NCBI GenBank assembly: GCA_027493405.1
Contig: JAOSKV010000045.1
Location: forward strand, 62,001-126,000
Source: FEB-22 sp003105195
Lineage (GTDB): Bacteria; Pseudomonadota; Alphaproteobacteria; Rhizobiales; Xanthobacteraceae
Length of the DNA stretch: 64,000 bases
Direction of reading: 5' to 3'
The notes beneath the pieces were generated by a model. That model saw only the letters and a program-made list of their open reading frames with translations, was not told where the DNA came from and made no database searches. This document shows positions 28,921-37,979 of the stretch, in pieces (position 1 is the first letter of the stretch; each line of letters begins with the position of its first letter). The translations under genes were made by a program, and so were the position numbers.

Positions 28921-30408
28921 CGCAGCGCTCCGAGCAGGGACTGCGCGACCTCGCCGGCGAGGCCGGCGGTCAGCCGCGTGTCGATGCCGAACCAGACGGT
29001 CGCGGTCGCCAGCACGATCAGCGGCAGCAGCATGGAGAGCGGCGGGTCGGACGCCTTGGCGGCCTCGGGCCCGCCCTCGCGGAACCAGGCCGCCTCCAGC
29101 ACCCGGCCGACATAGACGACCGAGATCAGCGAGCTCGCGACGATCGCGAAGGCGAGCGCCCAGGAGCCCTTGTCGAGGGCGCCGACCACCAGGTACCATT
29201 TGGAGATGAAGCCGACGGTGCCGGGCGTGCCGATCAGCGCGAAGCCCGCGAGCGTGAAGGCCGCGAAGGTGACCGGCATGCGCCGGCCGAGTCCGGCGAT
29301 GCCCGCGAGCGTGGCCGCGCCGGTGCGGTAGAACACGGCGCCGAGCGCGAGGAACAGCGCGCCCTTCATGAGCGCGTGGTTGACCAGGTGCGCGAGGCTG
29401 CCGGTCAGCCCGGCCTGGTTGGCGAGGCCGATGCCGAGCGTGATGTAGCCGACCTGCGCCGACCGAGGAGTAGGCGAGCATGCGCTTGAGGTTGGTCTCG
29501 AACACCGCGACCGCCGAGGCGATGAACATGGCGGCGAGCGAGAGCGCGATCAGCACCGGCGTGAAGGACAGGGTCGTGTAGTCGAGCGCCGCGCCGAACA
29601 CCGAGTAGAACAGGCGGATCAGCAGGTAGATCGCGACCTTGGTGGCGGTGGCGGCGAGGAAGGCGGTGGCGAAGGACGGCGCATAGGCATAGGCGTTGGG
29701 CAGCCAGACATGCAGCGGGAACAAGGCCAGCTTCAGGCTGATGCCGACGCCGACGAAGGCGAGCGCGGCCAGCATCGGATTGATCTGGTCGGCGCGGGCC
29801 GCGGTGAGGCGGGCCGCGATGTCGACGAAGTTGAGGCTGCCGGTGAGCAGGTAGAGGAAGCCGATGCCGATCACGTAGAAGGTGGCGCCGATCGTGCCCA
29901 TGATCAGGTACTGGTAGGCGGCGAGCAGCGCGCGGCGGTCGAGGCCGGTGGCGATCAGCACATAGGTCGAGAGCGAGGAGATCTCCAGGAACACGAAGGC
30001 GTTGAAGGCGTCGCCCGTGATCGCGATGCCGAGCATGCCGGTGAGGCACAGCAGGTACATGCAGTAGAACCAGGCCTCGCGGCCGTCGGTCTCGAGCGGC
30101 ACCGTGCGGCGCGCGAAGGGCATCATCGCGGCGCCGACGGCGGAGACCAGCAGCAGCACATAGGCGTTGAGCAGGTCGACCCGGTACTCGATGCCGAAGG
30201 GCGGCTCCCAGCCGCCGAGCCGGTAGGAGATCGGACCCGCGTTCGAGACCTGCCAGAGGAGCCCGGCCGCGACCACGGGCATCGCCCAGGTCACGGCGAG
30301 GGCGAGCCAGAAGGCCGGCGCGCCGCGGCGCATCAGCGCCGCGAGCACCGCGGCGAGCAGCGGGAGGACGACCTGCAGCGCCGGCAGATGCGGCAGCACC
30401 GCCGTCAT
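28917..30408 (-). CDS. mnhD: Na+/H+ antiporter subunit D (one frameshift)
   Basis: First MrpD-like subunit, about 496 residues. The TM5 Glu is in AFVFLEISSLSTYVL, the TM7 Lys in GISLKLALFPLHVWLPNAYA, the TM8 Lys in AATATKVAIYLLIR and the TM12 Lys in GTVGFISKWYLV. The frame breaks at about 29462: TCGGTCGGCGCAGGTC carries one G too many. Without it the standard phrase Y-S-S-V-A-Q-V-G-Y-I reads through. The start overlaps the mnhC stop as ATGA, and the end overlaps the next subunit likewise. Confidence 0.9.
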
Positions 30409-30779
30409 TGCGGCTCGTCCCTGCGGAAGATCTCGTCCTCCTCGATGGTGCCGTAGGCCTCGTTGATGCGCACGACCAGCGCGAGACCGAGCGCCAGCGT
30501 GGCCACGCCGACGACGATGGCGGTGAGGATCAGCACGTGGGGCAGCGGGTTGGAATAGACCGTGAAGGCGGGATCGAGGATCGGCGCGGTGCCGCCGACG
30601 ATCTTCCCGGGCGCGATGTAGATCAGGTAGACCGAGGTCTGGAAGATCGACAGGCCGACCAGCTTCTTGATCATGTTGCCGCGGGCGATGACGATGTAGA
30701 GGCCCGCGACCATCAGGAAGATGGCGATCACGTAGTTGTAGTGGGACGCGAAGGTCAGCAGCGCCTGCATTACAGCCAT
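30405..30779 (-). CDS. mnhC: Na+/H+ antiporter subunit C (NuoK-like)
   Basis: 124 residues, three helices, NuoK fold. Typical text: FLMVAGLYIVIARGNMIKKL, GLSIFQTSVYLIYI, then PLPHVLILTAIVVGVA and LALVVRINEAYGTIEED. The ATG at 30779 follows GAGGGG closely; an ATG three codons later (30770) is possible. A 113-base gap holding a family 3 repeat separates it from mnhB, the only real gap in the operon. Confidence 0.92.
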   Translation of the reverse strand: MAVMQALLTFASHYNYVIAIFLMVAGLYIVIARGNMIKKLVGLSIFQTSVYLIYIAPGKIVGGTAPILDPAFTVYSNPLPHVLILTAIVVGVATLALGLALVVRINEAYGTIEEDEIFRRDEPQ

Positions 30780-30844
30780 TTCCCCTCGGACCGAGTCGGA
30801 TCCATCCAGCCATTCGATCGGAAATGGCTGCAATTTCTTGCGTG

Positions 30845-30893
30845 GCGCATGTCCTTGCCGGCGAACCGGTATCCACTTCGCCGGGACATGCGC
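30845..30893. repeat. Family 3 palindromic repeat, copy 1 (inside the Mrp operon)
   Basis: GCGCATGTCC at one end and GGGACATGCGC at the other, with the centre CGGCGAACCGGTATCC. It touches the mnhB stop, whose TAG comes from the element's GCGCTAGC edge. The second copy is at 60855-60903. Confidence 0.8.
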
Positions 30894-31312
30894 TAGCGGC
30901 CTCTTTCGACGAAGGCGTAGAACAGCGCGACCATGGTGCCGGCGACCGTGACCAGCACGCCGAGCTCGACCAGGACGATGCCGATCTCGCGCCCGTGCGT
31001 CGGATCGGCGGGCGCGAACACGGAATAGTCCAGGAAGTTCTTGCCCATCAGCAGGCCGACGACGCCGGTGCCCGCGAAGATCAGCACGCCGAGCGGCACC
31101 ATGCGCTCGACCAGGGCCTGCGGCGCGATGCGCTTGGCGGTCTCGAGGCCGAAGGTGACGGCGGCGAGGATCACCACGCCGGCCGCGATCACGCCGGCCT
31201 GGAAGCCGCCGCCCGGCCCGAGCTCGCCGTGCGCCTGGACATAGAGCGCGAACAGCAGCATGAAGGGCAGCACCAGCTTAGTGCCGATCCGCAGGATCAG
31301 GTCGAGGCTCAT
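30893..31312 (-). CDS. mnhB: Na+/H+ antiporter subunit B
   Basis: 139 residues, four helices, MnhB family. Hallmarks are LVLPFMLLFALYVQAHGELG, PGGGFQAGVIAAGVVIL and the GKNFLDYSVF stretch. The ATG at 31312 overlaps the previous stop (ATGA). The stop codon is supplied by the neighbouring palindromic repeat. Confidence 0.92.
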   Translation of the reverse strand: MSLDLILRIGTKLVLPFMLLFALYVQAHGELGPGGGFQAGVIAAGVVILAAVTFGLETAKRIAPQALVERMVPLGVLIFAGTGVVGLLMGKNFLDYSVFAPADPTHGREIGIVLVELGVLVTVAGTMVALFYAFVERGR

Positions 31313-31842
31313 GCGTCGCCCTCCGGACCCTGGTCGCGCCGGCGCAGGCCGCGCAGCAGCAGCATCACGCCGATGCCGGCCGTGAAGATCACGGTGGTCT
31401 CGCCGAGGGTGTCGTAGCCGCGGTAGTCGGCGAGCACCGCGGTGACGACGTTCGGCACCCCGGTCTCGCGGATCGACTCGGCGAGGTAGCGCGGCGCCAC
31501 GTGCCGGTGGATCACCGCGTCGGCGGTGCCGAAGGAGGGCAGCGACAGCGTGCCCCAGACCAGGACCGCGCCGATCACCAGCGCGAGCGCCAGCGAGGCG
31601 AGGTCGCGCGGCGCCGGCGCCGCCTCGCGGGTCTTCACGAGGTGCAGGGTCGCGAGCAGGATCACGGTCGAGATGCCGGCGCCGACCGAGGCCTCGGTCA
31701 TGGCGACATCGACGGCATCGAGCGCGACCAGCAGCGTCGCCATCAGGAAGCTGTAGATGCTCGCCAGGATGACCACGCCGAACAGGCTGCGCAGGCCGAT
31801 GATCGAGAGGGTCACCACGGCGAGCAGCGTCAGGAGCGCCAT
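31309..31842 (-). CDS. MrpA C-terminal-like subunit (DUF4040 plus MbhE-like region)
   Basis: 177 residues that correspond to the tail of a full MrpA and to archaeal MbhD plus MbhE. The first half is the DUF4040 segment (SIYSFLMATLLVALDAVDVA, then MTEASVGAGISTVILLA). The second half is the MbhE-like stretch (VPNVVTAVLADYRGYDTLGE, then TTVIFTAGIGVMLLL). In most bacteria these are fused to an antiporter domain; here they stand alone. Start ATG 31842, 14 bases after the mnhG stop. Confidence 0.88.
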   Translation of the reverse strand: MALLTLLAVVTLSIIGLRSLFGVVILASIYSFLMATLLVALDAVDVAMTEASVGAGISTVILLATLHLVKTREAAPAPRDLASLALALVIGAVLVWGTLSLPSFGTADAVIHRHVAPRYLAESIRETGVPNVVTAVLADYRGYDTLGETTVIFTAGIGVMLLLRGLRRRDQGPEGDA

Positions 31843-31856
31843 CGCGACGAAGGCTT

Positions 31857-32195
31857 CTATGGCTGCCTCCCCTTCTCCCCGGGGCGCCGGTCCTCGGCGA
31901 GGAGCGGTGCGATCTTCTCGTGCAGCGCCGCCTGGGCGAGCGCGTGGGTGATCACGGGCGTCGTGAAGACGAACAGCAGCAGCAGGAACAGGAGCTTGAG
32001 CGTCACCAGGGTGAGGCCCGCCTGCAGCATCATGCCGAGGGCGAGCAGGCCGAGGCCGAGCGTGTCGACCACGCTCGCGGCATGGATGCGGGTGTAGAGC
32101 TCGGGCATGCGCACGAGGCCGAATGCGCCGACCACCGTGAAGAAGGCGCCGGCGAGGATCGCGGCCCAGCTCAGCAGGTCGAGGACGAGCGCCAT
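31857..32195 (-). CDS. mnhG: Na+/H+ antiporter subunit G
   Basis: 112 residues, three helices. Family text: AAILAGAFFTVVGAFGLVRM, PELYTRIHAASVVDTLG and LFVFTTPVITHALAQAAL. The ATG at 32195 overlaps the mnhF stop by one base (TGATG). Confidence 0.92.
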   Translation of the reverse strand: MALVLDLLSWAAILAGAFFTVVGAFGLVRMPELYTRIHAASVVDTLGLGLLALGMMLQAGLTLVTLKLLFLLLLFVFTTPVITHALAQAALHEKIAPLLAEDRRPGEKGRQP

Positions 32196-32473
32196 CACGA
32201 GCGCTCCTCGTTGGCGTCGTAGGCGAGGTCGCCGTGGCGGAAGAACTTCAGCACCGCGAGGGTGCCGATGATGTTGAGGAGGCCGTAGGTGAGGCCGAGG
32301 TCGAGCCATTCGGGCCGGCCGGTGAGGAAGCCGATCACGGCGAGCAGCAGGATCGCCAGGCTGCCGACCGTGTTGCTGGCGAGCACGCGGTCGAACACGG
32401 TCGGGCCCTTGATCGCCCGCGTGAGCGCGAGCGCGAGCGCGACCAGGAGCGCGGCCGCGGCGGCGGCGAACAT
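32195..32473 (-). CDS. mnhF: Na+/H+ antiporter subunit F
   Basis: 92 residues, three helices. It reads LTRAIKGPTVFDRVLASNTV and ends YGLLNIIGTLAVLKFFRHGD, both typical of MnhF. The ATG at 32473 overlaps the mnhE stop (TGATG). Confidence 0.92.
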   Translation of the reverse strand: MFAAAAAALLVALALALTRAIKGPTVFDRVLASNTVGSLAILLLAVIGFLTGRPEWLDLGLTYGLLNIIGTLAVLKFFRHGDLAYDANEERS

Positions 32474-32946
32474 CAGGCGGCCCCCTCGAAGCGGGTCACC
32501 CGCGCGTCCATGCCGCCGGCCTCGAGGTCGTCGGCGCCCGCGCGGGTGAGGGCGTGAACGGTGAGCGCATCGCCGGCGACCGCCACCGTGATGGTGCCGG
32601 GGGTGAGCGTGATGGAGTTGGCGTAGGTCGCGATGCCGACCGTGGTGCGCTGGCTCGCCTTGACGACCGTCATGACGGGCGAGATCGGCAGCCGCGGGTG
32701 GAGGATGATCTTGGCGACCGTCCAGGCCGACTTCGCGATCTCCCAGGCGAGCCAGGGGTAATAGGTGAAGGTCGCCGGGACCAGGGCGACCGGGTGGCCT
32801 TCCGCGTCGAGGACGCGCAGCCGGCTCGCGACGAAGACGCAGAGGGCCGCGCTCGCGGCCCCGGCCGCCACCAGGCCGGGAGTGTAGTGCCCCGACAGCG
32901 CGAGCCAGAACGCGAACAGGAAGCCAGCCAGGCTGACGGCGCGCAC
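32473..32946 (-). CDS. mnhE: Na+/H+ antiporter subunit E (first gene of the operon)
   Basis: 157 residues of the MnhE family. Two N-terminal helices precede TYYPWLAWEIAKSAWTVAKI and the conserved end segment YANSITLTPGTITV, followed by a cytoplasmic domain. The GTG at 32946 is preferred because GGAGGGGG lies five bases upstream; the ATG eight codons earlier has no such site. As first gene it defines the operon start; the promoter must lie in 32947-33260. Confidence 0.9.
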   Translation of the reverse strand: MRAVSLAGFLFAFWLALSGHYTPGLVAAGAASAALCVFVASRLRVLDAEGHPVALVPATFTYYPWLAWEIAKSAWTVAKIILHPRLPISPVMTVVKASQRTTVGIATYANSITLTPGTITVAVAGDALTVHALTRAGADDLEAGGMDARVTRFEGAA

Positions 32947-33260
32947 GGTTCCCCCTCCGTTGCGGGTCATCCCTCCGGGCCTCCCCCGAGGGGCAACTAC
33001 TCATAGGGCCATCCCGGCACCGCGTGCAAGGAAGGCCCGGCGGGGTGTGGATGCCGGCTTTCCGGGGGGCGGATTCAGCTTCGGTAAGCCATGCCGCCGG
33101 CGCGGGCGCGGCCGGTCAGCACTCCTTTACTCCCCCTCCCCTAGCGTCCGGGGCGCGGCGTGAACCTCGCCGGGGGGTGGGGCGACAGACGAGGAGAGGC
33201 TGGAACCTTTCCGGCTTCGAGGCGTACTGCCGACAGGCAAGACGCTGGGTGGAGGGGATC
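32947..33260. other. Divergent spacer between the Mrp operon and the DUF2865 gene
   Basis: 314 bases that must hold two outward promoters. I can see no strong consensus -35/-10 pair, only C- and G-rich tracts (ACTCCCCCTCCCCT near 33131) and the GGAGGGG ribosome site for the rightward gene. Confidence 0.4.
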
Positions 33261-33920
33261 ATGGCACGCGTGTCGTCGTTCCGCTGGATCGCGGCGGCGG
33301 TCCTTTCGGCCGGGCTCGTCCTGCCGGCGGCGGAAGCCTCGGCCCAGGGCCTGTTCCAGGTGCTGTTCGGGCGCGCGGCGCCGCGTCCGGCCCTGCCCAT
33401 GCACACCTCCGCCTATGCGGACCCCTATGCGGGCGCCGCCCAGCCCCAGGGCGGCAGCGTCCATGTCGGCTCGGGCCGCGCCACCGCCTTCTGCGTGCGG
33501 CTGTGCGACGGCCGCCATTTCCCGATGCAGCGCCACCGCGGCGCCAACCCGGCGCAGCTCTGCAGCGCCATGTGCCCGGCCGCGAAGACGGCGGTGTTCA
33601 ACGGCAGCGCCATCGACCACGCGGTCGCGTCCAACGGCACGCGCTACGCGGCGCTGGAGAACGCCTTCGTCTACCGCAAGAAGATCGTGCCGGACTGCAC
33701 CTGCAACGGCCGCGACGCCTTCGGCCTCGCGCCGCTGGACGCGGCCTCCGACCCGACGCTGCGGCCGGGCGACATCGTCGCGACCGCGACCGGCCTCGTC
33801 GCCTACACGCCGGGCCGGCGCAACGCCGAGGCGAACTTCACGCCGATCCAGAGCTATCCCGGCCTCGGCAGCGACCTGCGCCAGAAGCTCTCCAACCTCG
33901 ACGTCGCCCCGGCGAACTGA
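33261..33920 (+). CDS. Secreted DUF2865 domain protein
   Basis: 219 residues with a signal peptide (SSFRWIAAAVLSAGLVLP, cleavage near ASA). The DUF2865 core shows AFCVRLCDGRHFPMQRH, then AQLCSAMCPAAKTAVFNG, NAFVYRKKIVPDCTCNG and a final LRPGDIVATATGLVAY. The six cysteines of the core probably form periplasmic disulphides. Function is unknown; the family is largely restricted to Rhizobiales. The ATG at 33261 has GGAGGGG three bases upstream. Confidence 0.85.
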   Translation: MARVSSFRWIAAAVLSAGLVLPAAEASAQGLFQVLFGRAAPRPALPMHTSAYADPYAGAAQPQGGSVHVGSGRATAFCVRLCDGRHFPMQRHRGANPAQLCSAMCPAAKTAVFNGSAIDHAVASNGTRYAALENAFVYRKKIVPDCTCNGRDAFGLAPLDAASDPTLRPGDIVATATGLVAYTPGRRNAEANFTPIQSYPGLGSDLRQKLSNLDVAPAN

Positions 33921-33934
33921 GGCGACTCCGCTCG

Positions 33935-34045
33935 GTGGGCATGCGCAGCATGCCCACGCGTGCAGCCTCGCGGCAGTCGCGCGTGGGCAAAGGCGCGCAC
34001 CCCGTGAGCTCCTCGGCAAGAGTCGTGCCGGGCGCCTTTGCCCAC
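33935..34045. repeat. Family 2 repeat: two nested-type palindromes after DUF2865
   Basis: A perfect short palindrome (GTGGGCATGC-GCA-GCATGCCCAC, 33935-33957) 14 bases after the DUF2865 stop. A larger inverted repeat follows: GTGGGCAAAGGCGC (33983-33996) pairs with GCGCCTTTGCCCAC (34032-34045). The first can act as a terminator. A related unit at 34099-34129 reads GGTGCGTTACGC to GCTAACGCGCC. Confidence 0.75.
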
Positions 34046-34104
34046 CCTACCCGGCTCGACGTCGCACCGGCGGAGATTCGGGTAGCGGCGACTCCGCTGG
34101 TGCG

Positions 34105-35222
34105 TTACGCGCTTCGCGCTAACGCGCCCTTCGATTCCAGCATCCCCACGACCGCGTCTGCGATCGAGAGGCTCGAGGTGAGGCCGGGCGACTCGATGCC
34201 GAAGAGGTGGACGAGGCGCGGCAGGCCGTGGGCGGCGGGGCCCTCGATCAGGAAGTCGGCGGGCGGCTCGCCCGGACCCGTGAGCTTGGGGCGGATGCCG
34301 CAATAGTCGGGGACGAGCGCGCCGTCCTTGAGGCCCGGGAAATAGGTTCGGATGCTTTGGTAGAACGAGGCGGCGCGCGCGGCGTCGACGCGATAGTCCT
34401 CGCGCTCGATCCACTCGACGTCCGGGCCGAAGCGCATGCGGCCCGCCAGGTCGAGCGTCACGTGGGTGCCGAGGCCCCCCTCGACGGGCGCCGGATAGAT
34501 CAGGCGCGAGAAGGCGGGCCGGCCCTGGTAGCCGAAGTAGTTGCCCTTGGCGAGCACGAGGCGCGGCACGCGCGCCGGGTCGTAGCCCTCGGTCGCGCGC
34601 GCGACCGCCTGGGCGGCGAGGCCGGCCGCGTTGACCACGGCGTCGAATGTCGTGGTCCCGGGCTCGGCGCCGCCGAAGCGCACCCCCAGCCCGCGCCGGT
34701 GCGCGCGAGGCGCGCGACGGGCGTCGCGAAGGCGACGGCGCCGCCGCGGTCCTCGAGCTCGCCCTGAAGCGCGAGCATCAGCGCGTGGCTGTCGACGATG
34801 CCGGTCTCGGGCGAATGCAGCGCGGCGACGCAGGCGAGCGCCGGCTCCATGCGCATCGCGGTCGCGCCGTCGATCAGCTCCAGGCCCTCGACGCCGTTGG
34901 TGAGGCCCTGCCGGTGAATGGCCTCGATCTTGGCGGCCTCGCGGTCGCCGGTCGCGACGATCAGCTTGCCGGCCTTGCGGTGCGGCACGCCGTGGGAGGC
35001 GCAGAAGTCGTAGAGCAGGCGGCGGCCGGCGACGCAGTGGCGCGCGCGCAGCGAGCCGGTCGGATAGTACATGCCGGCGTGGATCACCTCGCTGTTGCGC
35101 GAGGAGACGCCGTTGCCGATGCCGCCGGTCGCCTCGGCGACCACCACCTCGTGGCCGGCGCGCGCTGCGGCGCGCGCGACCGCGAGGCCGACCACTCCGG
35201 CGCCGATGACGAGGACCTGCAT
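34105..35222 (-). CDS. FAD-dependent oxidoreductase, L-2-hydroxyglutarate dehydrogenase-like (one frameshift)
   Basis: DAO-family flavoenzyme of about 372 residues. The Rossmann start is VLVIGAGVVGLAVARAAARA. GVSSRNSEVIHAGMYYPTGS is the signature of the LhgO/L2HGDH group, and the FAD-closing end is GIESPGLTSSLSIADAVVG. The frame shifts near 34687 in a G5 run; one more G gives GWGVRFGG and joins the halves. It starts 27 bases after pckA on the same strand, so both may be cotranscribed. The last residues (ALARSA) and stop are read from a palindromic repeat unit. Confidence 0.82.
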
Positions 35223-35249
35223 GGGTGTCCAGCGGTACCCCGCGCGACG

Positions 35250-36863
35250 TCACTCCGCCGCGATGCGCACCTCGGGGGCGGCGGCCTTCACGTCGGCGTC
35301 GACGTGCGGCTCGAACTTCACGAAGTTGTCCTGGAACATGCGCACCAGCCGGCGCGCGGTGGCGTCGAAGTCCGCCTTGTCGCGCCAGGTCTTGTAGGGA
35401 TAGAGCAGGTGCGGCTCGACGCCGGCGAGCTCGGTCGGCACCGAGAAGCCGAAATAGGGGTCGGTGCGGAACTTGACGCTCTTGAGCGAGCCGTCGAGGG
35501 CGGCCGAGAGCAGCGTGCGCGTGACCTTGATGGGCATGCGCCGGCCGACGCCGTACTTGCCGCCGGTCCAGCCCGTGTTGACGAGCCAGCAGTCGACGCC
35601 GTGGGCGGCGATCAGCTCGCGCAGCAGGTTGCCGTAGACCGAGGGGTGGCGCGGCGTGAAGGGTGCGCCGAAGCAGGTCGAGAAGGTCGCCTCGGGATCC
35701 TTCACGCCCTTCTCGGTGCCGGCCACCTTGGCGGTGTAGCCCGAGAGGAAGTGGTACATGGCCTGCGCCGAGCTGAGCTTGGCGATCGGCGGCATCACGC
35801 CGAAGGCGTCGGCCGTGAGCATGATGATGTTCTTGGGATGCCCGGCGCGCCCGGTCTTCGACGCGTTGGGGATGAAGTCGAGCGGATAGGCGCAGCGCGT
35901 GTTCTCGGTCTTCGAGCCGTCGTCGAAGTCGGGCATGCGCGTCTCGCGATCGACGATCACGTTCTCGAGCACGGTGCCGAAGCGGTGGGTGGTGGCGTAG
36001 ATCTCGGGCTCGGCCTCGGCCGAGAGGCGGATGGTCTTGGCGTAGCAGCCGCCCTCGAAATTGAAGATGCCGCTCGGGCCCCAGCCGTGCTCGTCGTCGC
36101 CGATCAGCGTGCGCGCCGGGTCGGCCGAGAGCGTGGTCTTGCCGGTGCCGGAGAGGCCGAAGAACAGCGCCGAGTCGCCGCCGGGGCCGACATTGGCCGA
36201 GCAGTGCATCGGCATCACGCTCTCCTCGGGGAGGAGATAGTTGAGCGTGGTGAAGACCGACTTCTTCATCTCGCCCGCGTAGCTGGTGCCGCCGATCAGC
36301 ACGATGCGGCGCGAGAAGTCGATGGCGATCACGGTCTCCGAGCGCACCCCGTGCTTCTTCGGGTCGGCCTTGAACGAGGGCAGGTCGACGATGGTGAGCT
36401 CGGGCACGAAGTTCTTCAGCTCGGCGCGCTCGGGGCGGATCAGCAGAGTGCGGATGAACAGCGAATGCCAGGCGAGCTCGGTATAGACCCGGGTCTTGAT
36501 CCGGTAGCGCGGGTCGGCGCCGCCGTAGAGATCCTGGGCGAACAGCTCCCGGCCCGCGGCGTGGGCGATGAAGTCCTTGTGGAGCAGGTCGAACTGCTCG
36601 CGCGTGATGGCGCCGTTGTTGTCCCACCAGATGGTGTTCTCGGTGGCGGCGTCGCGGACGATGAACTTGTCCTTGGGGCTGCGGCCGGTGTGCACGCCCG
36701 TGTCGGCGCAGAGCGCGCCGCCGTGGACGAGCTCGGCCTCGCCGGCGCGGATCGCGTGCTCGTAGAGCCGCGGCTCCAGCAGGTTCCAGTGCATCGCCTT
36801 CAGCCCGGTGAAGCCGAACTTGTCCGCGCCGAAGGCGCCGTTCCTCGTCCCCGTCTCGTTCAC
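35250..36863 (-). CDS. pckA: Phosphoenolpyruvate carboxykinase (ATP)
   Basis: Gluconeogenic enzyme converting oxaloacetate and ATP to phosphoenolpyruvate. 537 residues, full length. Motifs: GGTSYAGEMKKSVFT, the Walker-type GLSGTGKTTLS, LIGDDEHGWG and the substrate loop TGVHTGRSPKDKF. The start is GTG at 36863 with GGAGGA five to six bases upstream. In many Rhizobiales pckA faces chvI directly. Here three other genes lie between them, yet the orientation is preserved. Confidence 0.96.
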   Translation of the reverse strand: MNETGTRNGAFGADKFGFTGLKAMHWNLLEPRLYEHAIRAGEAELVHGGALCADTGVHTGRSPKDKFIVRDAATENTIWWDNNGAITREQFDLLHKDFIAHAAGRELFAQDLYGGADPRYRIKTRVYTELAWHSLFIRTLLIRPERAELKNFVPELTIVDLPSFKADPKKHGVRSETVIAIDFSRRIVLIGGTSYAGEMKKSVFTTLNYLLPEESVMPMHCSANVGPGGDSALFFGLSGTGKTTLSADPARTLIGDDEHGWGPSGIFNFEGGCYAKTIRLSAEAEPEIYATTHRFGTVLENVIVDRETRMPDFDDGSKTENTRCAYPLDFIPNASKTGRAGHPKNIIMLTADAFGVMPPIAKLSSAQAMYHFLSGYTAKVAGTEKGVKDPEATFSTCFGAPFTPRHPSVYGNLLRELIAAHGVDCWLVNTGWTGGKYGVGRRMPIKVTRTLLSAALDGSLKSVKFRTDPYFGFSVPTELAGVEPHLLYPYKTWRDKADFDATARRLVRMFQDNFVKFEPHVDADVKAAAPEVRIAAE

Positions 36864-37144
36864 GCGTTCCTCCAAGAGACCATCTGCAACTCCGGGGTCG
36901 GGCCCGGAGTTCCGTCGCCGCCGCCGCACGCCACTGGCGCAGAATCGTGTCCGAAAACCGGCGTGATCACGGATCGGGGGTCCGGGGCCTTCGGGGTCCG
37001 CCCGCCGCGGCAGTCTATCCCCGCGGAAGGCGGCCGGACCATAGTCGCCGGACCGGAACCTGCCAAGATGAGGGAACATGGAAAATGGGCGGGCGGCGTC
37101 CGAAATACCGCCTGCGCGCCAATTTCACTTTGTCGAACAAGGTC

Positions 37145-37930
37145 TCAGCGGTCCGACGCGCTGGCGCGGGCCTGCTTCGCCAGGTCGCCCAGCACCTGGC
37201 GCAGCGCCGCCGCGGTGGTGACGCGGGCCGGGAACGGGAGGCGCAGGGCGGCGTCGCCCAGCATCAGGTCGGCGCCGTCGGGGTCGAGGCCGGTGAGGCG
37301 CCAGGGGCCGGCCGGGGCGCCGAGCAGGCGGGTCGCATAGAGCGCGACCGCGTCGGCATGGTCCTCGTTCATGTGCGCGACCGCCCCCGCCTCGGCGGCG
37401 ACCAGGTCGGCGGCGTCGGCGATGCCGGTGAGCAGGTCGGCGGGCGCGAGCCGGGCGGCGCGGGCGAAGCCGCCGTTGAGATGCACGGCGGCCACCTCCA
37501 TGCGCCAGAAGGTGAAGTCGGGCAGCCCGACATAGAGCTGCGACTTCGGGTGGCGCGAAAGGAAGCGGCGGCGCACGCGCTCGTCCGCGGTGACGCGGCA
37601 GGCACCGACCAGGGTCAGGCGCGGATGGGCGAGCGGGTCGCCCTTGCCGGTCTCGGCGAGCAGGAGCGCGGCGCGCCCGTCGGCCACGAGGTTGCGGGTG
37701 TGCAGCGAGAGGCCCGAGACCAGCAGCAGCGGCGCGCCGTCGATATCGGTCGCGACGTTCACCAGCGTCGCGAGCGGAAAGCCGCCCGGATCGTTGGTCG
37801 CGAGCGCGCCCGCGCGGGTCGCGCGCAGGAGCCGCCTGCCCACGCCCACGGCGTCGAAGGGCGGCGCGGCGTCGGCCGGCAGCTCGCGGCCGATATCGGT
37901 GATGGCGGAAGTTCCGTTCGCGTCCGTCAT
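37145..37930 (-). CDS. HugZ-like flavin/haem-binding split-barrel protein with DUF2470
   Basis: 261 residues. The N-terminal pyridoxamine-phosphate-oxidase-like barrel includes ATRAGALATNDPGGFPLATL and SGLSLHTRNL. The C-terminal DUF2470 region holds VAHMNEDHADAVALYAT. Members act in haem use or as flavoproteins; the sequence cannot choose. The ATG at 37930 has AGGGGA five bases upstream. It lies between pckA and the chemoreceptor gene, all on the minus strand. Confidence 0.82.
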   Translation of the reverse strand: MTDANGTSAITDIGRELPADAAPPFDAVGVGRRLLRATRAGALATNDPGGFPLATLVNVATDIDGAPLLLVSGLSLHTRNLVADGRAALLLAETGKGDPLAHPRLTLVGACRVTADERVRRRFLSRHPKSQLYVGLPDFTFWRMEVAAVHLNGGFARAARLAPADLLTGIADAADLVAAEAGAVAHMNEDHADAVALYATRLLGAPAGPWRLTGLDPDGADLMLGDAALRLPFPARVTTAAALRQVLGDLAKQARASASDR

Positions 37931-37979
37931 GGCGTCCCCTGCTCGGCTGCAGTGTAGCACGCCGGCGCCCGGGACTGCG

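Noticed and set aside
27439..30876. Apparent 1,145-codon leftward fusion of antiporter subunits
   Set aside because: It arises because one shifted frame of mnhD happens to stay open and joins parts of three genes. Family motifs show separate subunits with ATGA overlaps.
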